DNA of 64,000 nucleotides from Diphasiastrum complanatum (lineage: Eukaryota; Streptophyta; Lycopodiopsida; Lycopodiales; Lycopodiaceae): assembly GCA_029204225.1 (NCBI GenBank), contig CM055092.1:84151373-84215372 (forward strand), written 5' to 3'. Every line of letters starts with the position of its first letter. The stretch's first letter is position 1. The position numbers were made by a program, and so were the translations under genes. Shown here in pieces: positions 1 through 11,943 of this stretch. A model generated the notes under the pieces. It saw only the letters and a list, made by a program, of their open reading frames with translations. It ran no database searches and was not told where the DNA came from.

Positions 1-569
1 TCTAGCATCCTAGTGTTTGCAAATTGCTGACAATGTAGGATCAAGGGTTGTATGAAAATCTTGTGGAGATAATTCAAGTATTTCAAATTTAGGTTTTGCT
101 CATTCAAATGGAGCAGAGAACACATCATTTTGGCATTCATTCACTCAAGGGCTTTCATGGATTGGAGATCTACAAAGACAAGGTGGTGATGGTTCATTCA
201 TGGAGATACATGGTGCATTCACTATGGGCATAGTGGAATGTGGAGGAGGCACGCAAACACTAGTTGGTTACTTTCACTTACAACTTGTTTGCTACTGTTT
301 TATAGAGAATTCAAAGGTGGATACATGGAGGAATCCTTTCATTATGATTCTATGGTCTTTTACATGTATCTTGTTCACCATTCTATGTAAAATTGATGTA
401 AGAAATAGTGAAGCATCCTATATGGACACTATTATCTATATCAATTATGTTGTACTTCATATTGTACATATTAGAACACTTGAGAAGAGATCTATTATTA
501 TGATGCAGACCATTCTTAGGTTGGAGCAAAGTAGTGTTATAAAACTAGCAAGTTAAGTTGAAGAGGGAG
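1..569 (+). other. Probable 3' end of a Copia internal region, ending in a polypurine tract
   Basis: No convincing protein is encoded here; the longest open frame (200-556) resembles nothing I know. The last 14 bases (556-569, AGTTGAAGAGGGAG) form a polypurine tract directly before the TG that opens the first LTR copy, which is where plus-strand priming occurs in Copia elements. The segment is therefore best read as the tail of an upstream element's internal region whose coding part lies outside the window or has been lost. This is inference from the tract and its position. Confidence 0.4.
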
Positions 570-1222
570 TGAAAATTGTCAACATTTCCTAGCTAGTTTG
601 AGGCCTAAATTGGCGATTTCTGTATATAGTTTTAAATATAAACTTTTACACGTGTAAAAGAAGCCTAGATACTTTTATTTTAGTATATATTTCATATTGA
701 AGAATTCTCAAACTTCAGGATCTTCGAAATGACACCAAAATCATATTATTTGGACATATAGGCCAAAATTGGCTATTTTAGACTACTGGTGTCCTAAAAT
801 TGGGTCCTAAGTTCTAGAGAAAGGAGAGAGAGTCATCTCTCTCACCTATATTAGGCTGAAATTCGTGGAGAACAGGTTGGAGAAACTTATTGTATTGTTG
901 AGAGAGATCAATAGATCATTGTCACAGTTTCTTCCTCCATTGAGAGCATTGCTTTGTGTATTGTCTTCAAGCTATTGTGTATGGTCTTAGGAGATTTCCA
1001 AAAGTGGTAGGCTGCTGTAGTAAGGCCTGTTTGCTGTTATTTTTGGCTGTCATTAGTTCCTTTCATTAGTTTCTTTTGTCTCTTGAATGCTTTGTCAAGT
1101 TCATGTGTATCAAAGGTAGCATTAGGATGCTTTGCCATTTCTAGGATTTGTAGCTTCTTGTGCAATGATCTTAGCCAAGTATTTTAGGAGTTTGGATCCA
1201 TTCAAAATCCACTTTTTTCGCA
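570..1222 (+). mobile_element. Copia-type LTR, copy 1
   Basis: This 653-bp repeat begins TGAAAATTG and ends TTTTTTCGCA, so it has TG..CA termini. A polypurine tract lies before it and a primer-binding site directly after it. From 604 onward it matches 1438-2051 closely. It carries a GA-rich stretch and 'ctctctcacctatattaggctgaaat'-like leader text shared by both copies. Being flanked by a PPT on the left and a PBS on the right means it serves as 3' LTR of one unit and 5' LTR of the next. Confidence 0.8.
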
Positions 1223-1437
1223 TGGTATCAAAGCTAGTTGGCTGTTATTTTTAGTAAGGTTTCCATCTATGGTGATATTTGGATGTTTGATCAAGTTCTA
1301 GCATGATTATGCATTGCACTGTTGATCGAATCTTACTAACCTTTGTTTTGTGAGTTGAACTTGTGGATCAAAAGCATATTTAAGGTCTATTGAAGATCAG
1401 AGGCCGATAAGAAGCTATTTTGGATCAAATCATAACA
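1223..1437 (+). mobile_element. Primer-binding site and short leader of a Copia element
   Basis: TGGTATCAAAGC at 1223-1234 abuts the CA end of LTR copy 1. It is one base off the usual plant Copia site TGGTATCAGAGC, complementary to the 3' end of initiator-Met tRNA. The remaining ~200 bp is leader with no gag. The entire coding region is missing between the two LTR copies. Confidence 0.75.
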
Positions 1438-2051
1438 CCTAAATTTTTGTACATAGTTTTAAATTTAACCTTTCACATGTGTGAAAGAGGCCTAGATACT
1501 TTTATTTTAGTATATATTTCATATTGAAGAAGTCTCAAACTTCAAAATGTTCAAAATGGCACCAAAATCATGTTATTTGGACATATATGCCAAAATTGGC
1601 TATTTTAGACTACTGGTGTCCTAAAAAATTGGGTCCTAAGTTCTAGAGAGAGGAGAGAGAGTCATCTCTCTCACCTATATTAGGCTGAAATTCATGGAGA
1701 ACAGGTTGGAGAAACTTATTGTATTGTTGAGAGAGATCAATAGATCATTGTCACAGTTTCTTCCTCCATTGAGAACATTGCTTTGTGTATTGTCTTCAAG
1801 CTATTGTGTATGATCTTAGGAGATTTCCAAAAGTGGTAGGATGTTGTAGTAAGGCCTATTTGCTACTATTTTTGGCTTCCATCAATACCTTTCATTAGTT
1901 TCTTTTGTCTCTTGAATGCTTTGTCAAGTTCATGTGTATCAAAGGTAGCATTAGGATGCTTTGCCATTTCTAGATTTTGTAGCTTCTTGTGCAAAGATCT
2001 TAGCCAAGTATTTTGAGAGTTTGGATCCATTCAAGATCCACTTTTTTCACA
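1438..2051 (+). mobile_element. Copia-type LTR, copy 2 (5' end lost)
   Basis: It is colinear with 604-1222 at roughly 90-95% by eye and ends TTTTTTCACA. About 34 bp of the LTR start, and any polypurine tract, are missing, so copy 2 joins the leader directly. No target duplication can be assigned because the left end of the tandem structure lies upstream. Confidence 0.8.
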
Positions 2052-3330
2052 TTAACTATTTTCTCTATTAACGTCTGAGCGCACAACAATTTACGAGCAG
2101 TCGATGCATGAGGACGTGTGCATGAGGACACGAAGACTGGGTCGCCTATCCCTACTAGCGAGTCGCCCATATGAGATTAATGTTGATGGATCTTTGAATA
2201 TGGGTGACAATAATGGATATTTGGTCATGAGACAAGCTCGTGAATTGACCAAATTATACATGCAACGATTGGCGCGTACAACCATGAGACGAGAAGTATC
2301 GTATCATAGAGACATTGCATAGGAAATTTTCATGTGACCATCCATTTATTACTAAATGGATGGAGGAAAAGCTTGGTGAGCACATGGGTCACTATCGTGA
2401 CAAGCTCCGCCAACAGCCTTGAAGGCCAGGAGGTAGACCAGACAAGCCAACCTCGTGTAGCAAAAGTACCTAGACTTCTCTCACGAGTGAGTTTAGGAAA
2501 ACTCCCCATAAATATGACAAGCATAAGGAAGCAACAAGAGTAAGATTGAGCATGAATAGTATCAGTCATCTTGGCTTCAGGGGGAAACAACATTTAAAAG
2601 ATTATTTTGTGAGTAATTTTTAACCCTAAATTGCATTGTTAAATTCTATTCATAGCTTAAGTCAACTAATTTATATTCATAGCTCAATTGCTAACAAGTT
2701 TCTTTGATATGTGTACAGAATGTGATCTATGGCAGAGTTCCAAGTGATGAAGAATATAAACTCTGCTACAATTGTAATTTCGAGAACATGTGCAGGGAAT
2801 TGGAAAGTAGAGGCATCTTTCCAATAGATCGAGTAAATCCTAACTTATTTCCTGATAGTTGAAACTACTCTTTGGTGTAAATAGCATTGCATTGCATTCA
2901 ACTTTCACAAAATACGTATGTACCTCATGTTTAGTTGAAATAGAATTCTGCATTGCATTCAAATTTATCAAAGTACCTATGATTGTGTGTGCAGATTGAT
3001 GAAGCGCAAGAGGAGCAGATTGATCAAGAATTTGTGCAGGAGTAGGACGTTGAGGGGATGGCGGCAGCGGCGGGGGTACCGGTGGTACTGATGACGACGA
3101 CGACGAGCAAGCATACATTCATAGAGACGATGCCTTCTTCTCAAATGAAAACTAAAGCTACACCTATAAAAATGTAAATATTTTTTTGTAAATAGAATAC
3201 ATATGCATGCACATTGTGATTTAGAATACGTAGCACAAAAAGTGTGAGCAATTTTGACCTATGCTATTGCTCACCTTTAAAAAATAACAATAGAATTCCC
3301 TCAAAATAGATAGAGGACGCCCATCAGGTA
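2052..3330. other. Unassigned region with possible exon remnants
   Basis: Two short open stretches follow acceptor-like sites: one after the AG near 2719 that encodes two CxxC-like cysteines, and one after 'gtgtgcag' near 2994 ending in an acidic run of E, Q and D. No family can be named. The two segments resemble exons of a decayed transposon gene, but no start, donor pattern or long frame supports this strongly. The rest of the stretch shows nothing recognisable. Confidence 0.2.
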
Positions 3331-3339
3331 CTCTCCAAC

Positions 3340-3975
3340 AAAAAAATGGGGCCTCGCAAGTGCAAATGAGCACCGGCGGGCCCCAACAAAAAATTTGAAA
3401 CCCAAATAAACGTTGCCCAATGACATTCCCTAAAACCCTAAAAGTTTTCAAGTTAAAATAAACATCGTTGGGCGACGTTCTCTTAAACCCAAAAACATGT
3501 GCCAGCGACATTTGTTGGATTTGTTAAACCCACAAACGTCGCTCAAGATGGATTTGTCAAACCCCACATACGTCGCTCGGCAACATACAAGCATCTCCCG
3601 TCGACACAGTCCTGCATAGAAAATGGACCCAAGAGTGCTAGCAACGTTTTGGCGATGGTCATAAACGTCGTTGCACGACGATCAGCCATTTTTCAAAATT
3701 CGCACTCAAAAATGATTCGACAGTATAGCGACAGTCCCAAATAATTTGAATTGGCTATCGTGTGGCAACGTTTATTAGCAATTATAAACCGACGACGAAT
3801 TTAATGATGCTCAACGATGAATATTGTGTCACTGAAAGACGTTTAATCATCGTTGATATGTTGCTATAAATGTCTCCGGGCAATGGTCCAGTAGCGATGC
3901 TTAAAAAAGAGGATAGCGACATTTATAGGGACATTTATACAGGTCATATCCATCGCTAAAATAGGCATAAATGTC
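3340..3975. repeat. Region rich in GTCGC/GCGAC short motifs, possible subterminal region of a DNA transposon
   Basis: Short motifs such as ACGTCGCT, AGCGACA and CGTTG recur in both orientations across about 600 bp, together with repeated 'aaacccacaaacgtcgctc'-like and 'gcgacatttatagggacattta'-like units. Clustered short repeats in both orientations are typical of CACTA and similar subterminal regions. I could not find matching terminal inverted repeats or a target duplication, so the assignment is tentative. Confidence 0.35.
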
Positions 3976-3994
3976 ACTATGTATCATTGATATG

Positions 3995-4768
<774 letters not shown>

Positions 4769-4773
4769 TCAGG

Positions 4774-5562
4774 TGTAGGAAAAATAGTAATTATTCTTCC
4801 ACAGAGAACATGATGAAAGTTTGAATAAATCAAACTAATATCCGTGTCTTCAAACAGTATTTACCTTGATTGAATTAGCATGCAGAAATAATATGCAAAA
4901 TTAAGAGACAACTTAAGACGATTTTAGACAAACAGAAACTATTGATCAAAAACAAAATTATAATTCTGAATCTGAATCAATATATATTTCTTGTTGTCTT
5001 ATCTCACTATTGTGTCTCTGATTGAATAAGTCTGAGAGTCTCTTCAGTGTGAGTTAGTTACAATGAGTAGTGGACATGTATTTATATTGTTACAAGATAG
5101 GTCTTTTGGCCTTTTAATTCTATAACAATAGATCTAACCATTTACGACGGTCGATATTCCAATAGACACTTTGTTTCTAGGGTCGAATAAATTTTCTTTG
5201 CGAATATTTCATGACAGTCTGTCTCTTTGTTACAACTTCGTGATTCGCGAGAATTATTCACGACACTTGTCTCTTCGCAATTTGTATTTCGCAAATTGTT
5301 CACGACAGGTGACGGTCTTTGAGCTTGAAGAAGAATCCAGAATATTTTTGCAACAAGATTCTGTTCGCAAATCTTTCGAGCTTTAACAAGAAACTGTTTC
5401 GCGAATCTTTTGAGTTTCAACAAGATAAATTTCACGAATCCTTTGAGGTTGATCACGAATAGAAATGTTTCGAGTTCGCGTTCATTTTTTTTCTCATCCT
5501 TTGTCAAGTAAACTGTGCACTTTGTTAGTAGAATCGAGATCTATTTGATCAGGTGTTCTACA
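4774..5562 (-). repeat. Family A 3' LTR
   Basis: A 789-bp LTR of the minus-strand element. In element sense it starts TGTAGAACACC and ends TTTTTCCTACA. A purine-rich tract (minus strand CTTTGAGAGGGAGT) precedes it. A segment near 4855 that the partner LTR keeps (about 9553-9592) is deleted. Confidence 0.92.
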
Positions 5563-5589
5563 ACTCCCTCTCAAAGTGGGCAGTTGGAT

Positions 5590-8500
5590 TAACCTCAATC
5601 TTCTCCGCTACTTCTCCAACAAAGCCTTACTGAGTGGCTTTGTAAAGATATCAACTGTCATTTCCTTTGTGGGTATAAAGACTGTCTTCAGTATCTTCTT
5701 CTCAACTAAGTCCCAAATTACATGATACTTGATAACTATGTGCTTTGTTTTCGAGTGAAATACAGGATCTTTCGTAAGATAGATTGCTGAAGTGTTATCC
5801 ATTAACGAGAGATAAGGTTTAGAAATAGATTCATCAAATTCTTCCAACATTTGTTTGATCCATATCAGCTTGTTTGCCATCTTGGCTGCTGCTACATATT
5901 CCGCTTCACAAGAAGATTGAGCTACAGTTGTTTGCTTCTTGCTTATCCAGAGTATGGCTGCACCAGATACTAGAGTACAACCTCCTGAAATACTTTTGCT
6001 ATCATCCTTCATGGATGCCCAGCTTGCGTCACTGTAAGATTCGATGTGAAATCCAGCTTCCTTTGAATAACACAGTCCATAGTCTTTCGTTTCCTAGAGA
6101 TATTGTAGTACTCTCTTTGCTAACTTCCAATGCAACGATCTTGGATTCTGATTATATTGGCTCAGCCTGTATACTGCAAACGCTATATCAGGTCTGGTGT
6201 TGTCTGCTAGATATAACAATGATCCAATCAGCCTACGATAGAGTGTATTGGCCATTCGCTTCTCTTCCTCGAGAGTCTGCGGACAATCTGCCTTGCAGTA
6301 GTGTTCCAGGTGTCATGGGAGTATGCACACATTTGCATTCGAGCATGTTGAAGTTTTCAATGATCTTTTGAGTGTACTTTTGTTGGTAAAGATACAACTT
6401 ACCACCTTCAAAGTCTCTTTGGATCTACAAGCCTAGATAGATTCTTGTTTCTCCTAGGTCAGTGATCTCAAATATTTCAGAAATGTCTCTTTTGACATCT
6501 GAAATTAACTTATCTCTTCTTGAGAAGATAAGTGTGCATCAACATAGACAACTAGAATGGTTATTTCATTTTGGACATGTTTGATATAGACATTTGATTC
6601 AGCAAATAGAGGTTTGAAGCCTAAGGAACGTACTGCTTCATCCTTCATTCTATATCATTGTCTTGCTACTTGTTTCAGACCATAAATGTTTTTATTCATG
6701 TGACATCCGTATTCTAGATATTCTTGGCTTACAAAACCAAGTGGGTGGTCCATGAATAAGTCTTCTTCCAATTGTGTGTGCAAGAAAGCAGTCTTCTTAT
6801 CCACAATATGGATTTTCATATCATGAGCCACTGCATACGCAAATAACAAGCGAATTGATGTATATTTGACTACCGGTGAGAAAGTATTAGTGTAGTTGAT
6901 CCCATACTTCTATGAAAATCCTTTAGTAGCTAACCTTGCTTCGTATCTGATGTTTTCTCCATTAGGACCTGTTTTGATCTTGTAGATTCACTTGCATTTA
7001 ACTGGTTTTCTGCCATCAGGAATAGGTGCAAGTGTCTAGACATTGTTCTTATACATGGATGACATTTTGTCCTCCATTGCTTGAATCCAGCGATCTTTAT
7101 TTGGTCCATCAAAAGTTTCCTCGAATGTTTGAGGTTTGTCAGAGAAATCACAAAATTCGATGGTTGTATTAAAAAAACATCATGACCATACCTTTCTGGT
7201 GGTTTTTGTTGTCTGTCAGATCTTCTCACAAGTGGTTTTGAGTTCAATTCTGCAGGTTTCGAATTGACCTTGTCTACTAGAATTTGAACTGGTGATTCGA
7301 GTCTGTCAGGTACTCGATCTTGACCTCCCTGTGAATATGGTAATTCTCATTCATCATCTGCTTGTTTTACTTCTGTCATCGTTGGTAGCTCATAATAGTT
7401 TTGAGAATTTCATGGCCGACTAGATCACTGTCTGCTATGTATTTCAACTCATCAAATTTGACATCTCAAACAATTTTTATTCTGCCAGTTTTGGGTACAT
7501 AGACAAGATAATATGACGAATGTAACTCGAATTCTAACAGAAAACCTTGTTCTGTCTTTTCATTGAGTTTGTTTCTCAGCTTGTCTAGTATGTGCATATA
7601 CACTGCACATCCGAATGTCCGAACATGTGCAAGATTTGGCTTCTACTTCCACCATATCTCATGAGGAGTTTATCCAGTATTTGAGAGTTCAGAATACGAT
7701 TCTGAAGATTCTTAGTTGTTTTATAAATATCCTTACTAAAAGGTGTTCTAGTCATCTTGCCTTTAAAATAGGATTCACAAGTAGTTCAAATATCTCTACT
7801 TTCGATTTTGACTCCTTCGATTCTCTGACTCTTGTTGGCTTGGTACAAGGCTTCCATGTTCATGCAACATAGCCTCTTGTGCCACAGTATATCTGTTGAT
7901 TCTTGAGTTTGATTGGCTTGTTCGATTCAAGTTCAAATCTTCAAGTGATACAAATTTCCTTCTTTGTTGCCTTTAGCAACTAGGCTATCAAAATCTTCAT
8001 CGAACACTTTGTAAGAGTTTTTTGTGAAGGTTACTGACATGCCTGTATCGACTATCTTAGCTACAGATAAAAGATCTTTGTCAAGAGTAGGGACATAGAG
8101 AACTTCCTTCAGTTTCTTGTCTCCCTGATTCGTGTCCAACCATAGTACACCAGTTCCATCAACCATGTGCTTAGAACCGTCTCCAAGTATAATGAATCTC
8201 GAATAGTTCATCTTCTTGTACTCAGACAATATTTGTTTCTAGGAAACAAAATGTGATGTGGCTCCCGAGTCAAGTACTACTTCTCAAATTTTAGGATCTG
8301 TTGAACAATATTGATTAGCACTAACATAAGCTACTGAGTTTCTTGTTGTCTAGTCTTCTGCTGCTCTAGAGCATTTTGCTTTGTCTTCGACATAGTTTAA
8401 ATTTGAAGGTTCGTTTCGATTCTGCTCCTTTCTGTTTCTGGAATTCTAATAATAGTCTACTGTTGCATGACCCTGTTAACCAACACTTATCTTCTATGTG

Positions 8501-9285
8501 ACTTGATCTTTTGCATCTGTTGCAGTTCTTCTATCACTAGAATTTTTCTGTTGTTTTCCTGATTGTTGATCATTTGTCTTAGACTCATTCTTTTTAGATG
8601 ACTCTCTCTTAAAATTAGACTTCTTAGAAGATTTATTCTTTTGAGTAAATAGAGCATTTTTGGAATCACCATTATCATCATAGCATTCATGAGCTTCTAC
8701 TTCCTCTTTAACTCCGTCTATTGCCTTTTGAAGTGTCATTGTCGCATCTTTTGCCAATAAGGTTTGAGGAATGACCTGGATAGGGCTCGAAGAAAATAAC
8801 TAAGTTGTTTTTCCTTTGAAATTGCATTTTCCACGTCAGGATTCTACAAAGACATAAACAAGTCTTTTATCTTTCGTACGAATGTGGTCAGGTCTTTGTC
8901 GTTCCATTGTAGGTAAGTTAATTGGTCTTCCAAGAACATGATCTGATTACGAGATTGAGTCTCATTCTTGGTTTGCAATTCTTCCCATAAATCTTTTGCA
9001 TTCAAAATTGATGTAAGATCTAGCATTATATTGTCATGCACTGAAGACGCAATAATTGCTATAGCTTTGTCATTTCTCAAACTCCATTCTCAAAGTTCTT
9101 TGCCAGGAGTATTTATTGGCTTCTCCTCTATTGGTTCTACCCATTGCCATAGACCTTCGCCCTTCAACATGAGTGAAGTCTTTAATTTTCAAATCAAATA
9201 GTTTGAACCTTTTGGATCCAAGATCGTAGTGGTCTTAGCCTGAATATTGTTGATCGATGACATCTTCTATTTTCTGAGTAACTCC
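5590..9285 (-). pseudogene. Family A Copia gag-pol polyprotein, multiply broken
   Basis: Pieces in element order are: gag (8844-9080, UBN2-like), a lysine-rich gag tail (8494-8757), a protease remnant with DSGATSH near 8250, the pre-integrase domain (7933-8229, ending LYHLKI), an integrase C-terminal part (about 7350-7690), RT (6655-6849, with the PxGF and YGLKQ blocks), and RNase H (5608-6012, with SCEAEYVAA and the K-T-KHI block). The integrase catalytic core is deleted near 7700-7740: text joins from the segment after the zinc-binding region straight to a late IN block. A one-base loss falls inside the YVDD catalytic motif at about 6533-6547. Many further stops and frameshifts occur. No functional protein is possible. 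Confidence 0.9.
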
Positions 9286-9330
9286 AGATGCGGCTTACTG
9301 ATGGATGTATGAAGAATGCTGAGAGAGGTG

Positions 9331-9471
9331 CGATGATACCACTGTATCGACTCTGACTCGTTTTGATACCACTATATCAGTTCTAGAAGCTCTGATACCA
9401 CTATATCAGTTCCGATCCTGTATGCTCTGATATCACTATATCAGTTCTGATCCTGTATGTTTTGATACCAC
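9331..9471 (-). repeat. Five-fold array of primer-binding-site-like units
   Basis: On the minus strand TGGTATCA-type sites recur near 9470, 9435, 9400, 9370 and 9341, spaced about 29-35 bp. Each is embedded in a unit containing 'gatatag' and 'cagaactgat'-like text. The site next to the LTR reads TGGTATCAAAAC. The third from the LTR reads TGGTATCAGAGC, a perfect match to the usual initiator-Met tRNA complement; the second carries a TGATATC change. Normally one PBS sits beside the LTR, so the other four are extra. Confidence 0.85.
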
Positions 9472-10359
9472 TATAGAAAAAATAGTAATCATTTTTCCAC
9501 AGAGAACACGATGAAAGTTTGAATAAATCAAACTAATATCAGTGTCTTCAATCGGGTTTGTTTCTGATCTATGTACTAATAGAATAGTATTTACCTTGAT
9601 TGAATTAGCATGCAGAACTAATATAAGGAATTAAGAGACAAACTAAGACAATTTTAGACAAATAGAAACTACTGATAAAAAACAAATAGTTCTAAATCTG
9701 AATCAGTATATATCTCTTGTTGTCTTATCTCGCTGTTGTGTCTCTGATTGAATGAGTCTGAGAGTCTCTTCAGTGTGAGTTAGTTACAACGAGCAGTGCA
9801 CATGTATTTATATTGTTATAGGACATGTCTTTTGGCCTTTTAATTACAGGCCTTTTGGCCTTTTAATTCTGTGATAGTAGATCTAACCGTTTACGACGGT
9901 TGATATTCAAATAGACGCTCTGTTTCTAGGGTTGAATAAATTATGTTTGCAAATATTTCACGACAGTCCATCTCTTCGTTAAAGCTTCGTGTTTTGCAAA
10001 TTATTCACGACATTTTTGTGTTTCACAAATTATTCGCAACAGATGATAGTCTTTGAGCTTGAAGAAGAATCCAAAATATTTCGCGAATTGTTCGCGACAG
10101 GTGAGCTTTGAACAAGAAACAGAATATTTTGTGACAAGATTCTGTTCGCGAATCTTTCAAGCTTCAACAAGAAACCACGAGCTTCTACAAGAAACTGTTT
10201 TGCGAATCTTTTGAGTTTCAACAAGATAAGTTTTGTGAATCGAAGATTGATCATGAATAGAAATGTTTCAAGTTCACGTTTGTTTCTTTTTCATCCTTTG
10301 TCAAGTAAATTGTGCGCTTTGTTAGTAGAATCGAGATTTGTTTGATCAGATGCTCTACA
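9472..10359 (-). repeat. Family A 5' LTR
   Basis: An 888-bp partner of 4774-5562. Its inner end has changed from CA to TA (plus strand starts TATAGAAAA). Its outer end TGCTCTACA adjoins the TCAGG duplication at 10360-10364. Confidence 0.9.
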
Positions 10360-10364
10360 TCAGG

Positions 10365-11943
10365 ACGACCCCAACACAAAGTTCCGCTTCCAACATTTTG
10401 GCTTCTGCTTGAGTACTCCGCAATGCCAAAACTACTTAGTTTTGGCTCTGGTACCACTATGAAGTACTACACTCAAGGATTAGATACTAAGCAGGCCGCA
10501 ATAAAGCAACACAAGGGGTCCATTGGATGGTGGACAAACCAACCCAACCAAAACTAGATTTTATAGATCTAGCCCCCAAGCTATGGATCAATCTCTCACA
10601 AGAGAAGGAGGAATCACACTAATAGCATGTATATCAAGCATACACTAATAGTGCACTATGACGCCTCACTGACCACTAGGGAAAACCCCTAAGATGAGGA
10701 TAGGAAAAATAACAAAAGAGACTATGGAGCAAAACCACCCAACCAATCCTAGATCCTTCCTGGAGATACTTCTTGGACTAGCCCCCAAGCCATGCCATGT
10801 GATAGCAAGAGGAGACGAGCTCTACTAATAACCTACACCAAAGTCGTCGATGAAATAATCACTACCTCAATAAATAGAGAATAGGATCCTATGCATGAAC
10901 CCATGCAATCCCCATGCAAGTCAACTATGAATAGATCACAACTCTTCATGCATACCTCCTGACTATAATAGTCACACGTACATGCACTGCTCCATATGTC
11001 TCAATTAGAGTGTCTGGGTCATCTTAAGGTCATTAGTCACCAATAGGCCTCGACGTGGAATTAAATCTTGGCGTGAACAATAATCTCGAACACTGGAGGG
11101 CCGGTCCACCATATTAGGACTATTCCATTTCCTTAGCTGAATATGGCCGTAACACCAACATTATTCTAATCTGAAAAGATTGTCTCGAGACTTTCAAGTG
11201 GGAAAGTAGGTATATTTGAGAATACCGAAGGATTCTAGTGTAATGCGTACCGGCAAGAATTACAAATTGTTCCCTAGATATAGAGGACCATATTAGATCT
11301 TGAAAAAGATCGTTTCCTTAGCTTACCAGTTGGACCTCCGGGAGCATTAGAGGAGTTCTCAATATCAAAAAGACCCTTTAAGGAATGCCATGTAGGATAT
11401 AAAAAAATATCAAAATAAAAAAAACAATATTGTTTATTTGCTTGCCCCCACCACTCCCGAGGCCTCCCCAACTCCCAATGATCTAACCGCAGTGTCTATA
11501 GTCACAGCTAAGAATTGTAAATAGTTCGCAGTATAACTTGACTAAATTCAAAAATATTCCCTCCATTGGTTATGAATAGGGCAATATTTTCACTGGATCT
11601 AGAATATGACTGCCATCTCCAAATTCGAATCAGGAAAAATAGCAAAATGTTTACATATGCATTCCTTCCACGAGAATGGAAATATGGGTGCCATCTCCAA
11701 TTATGAACGCCATCATCACATTCGAATGGAAATATGAGCGCCAACTACCTATTGGAATGAAAAAATGAGAGACATTTCCAAATTTGAATCAAGCATACAA
11801 GCATGGAAATTGGATTGATCGTACAGAGTATATAATATAATCAAAGATGAGTATTTTGTTTTGCTTCATAGAATCTGGTCACAGTACTTTGACGCAACTG
11901 ATTACTCTATTGTTTTTTTTTATGATGACATTGTATCATCTAC
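10365..11943 (-). other. Flank with a possible fragment of another Copia 5' LTR; otherwise nothing recognised
   Basis: GGCTCTGGTACCA at 10444-10456 is the reverse complement of TGGTACCAGAGCC, one base off a Copia primer-binding site. Three bases later the plus strand reads TGAAGTACTACAC, a plausible inner LTR end. This suggests a minus-strand LTR starting at 10460, with family A inserted close to its PBS. The far LTR end and a partner LTR were not found. The remainder to 11943 shows no gene I can support. Confidence 0.35.

Larger units (their letters stand above)
4774..10359 (-). mobile_element. Ty1/copia retrotransposon, family A, complete structure but decayed
   Basis: On the minus strand the element runs 5' LTR (9472-10359), primer-binding-site array, gag, protease, integrase remnants, RT, RNase H, polypurine tract (5563-5577), 3' LTR (4774-5562). 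The insertion duplicated TCAGG, present intact at 4769-4773 and 10360-10364. The LTR ends are TGTAGAACA and TTCCTACA in element sense, the inner end of the 5' LTR having decayed. The LTRs differ by many substitutions and by a ~40-bp segment present only in the right copy, so the insertion is old. It sits beside another LTR-like sequence at about 10460. Other family A pieces lie at 16071-17856, 26464-27862 and 49418-50201. Confidence 0.93.
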
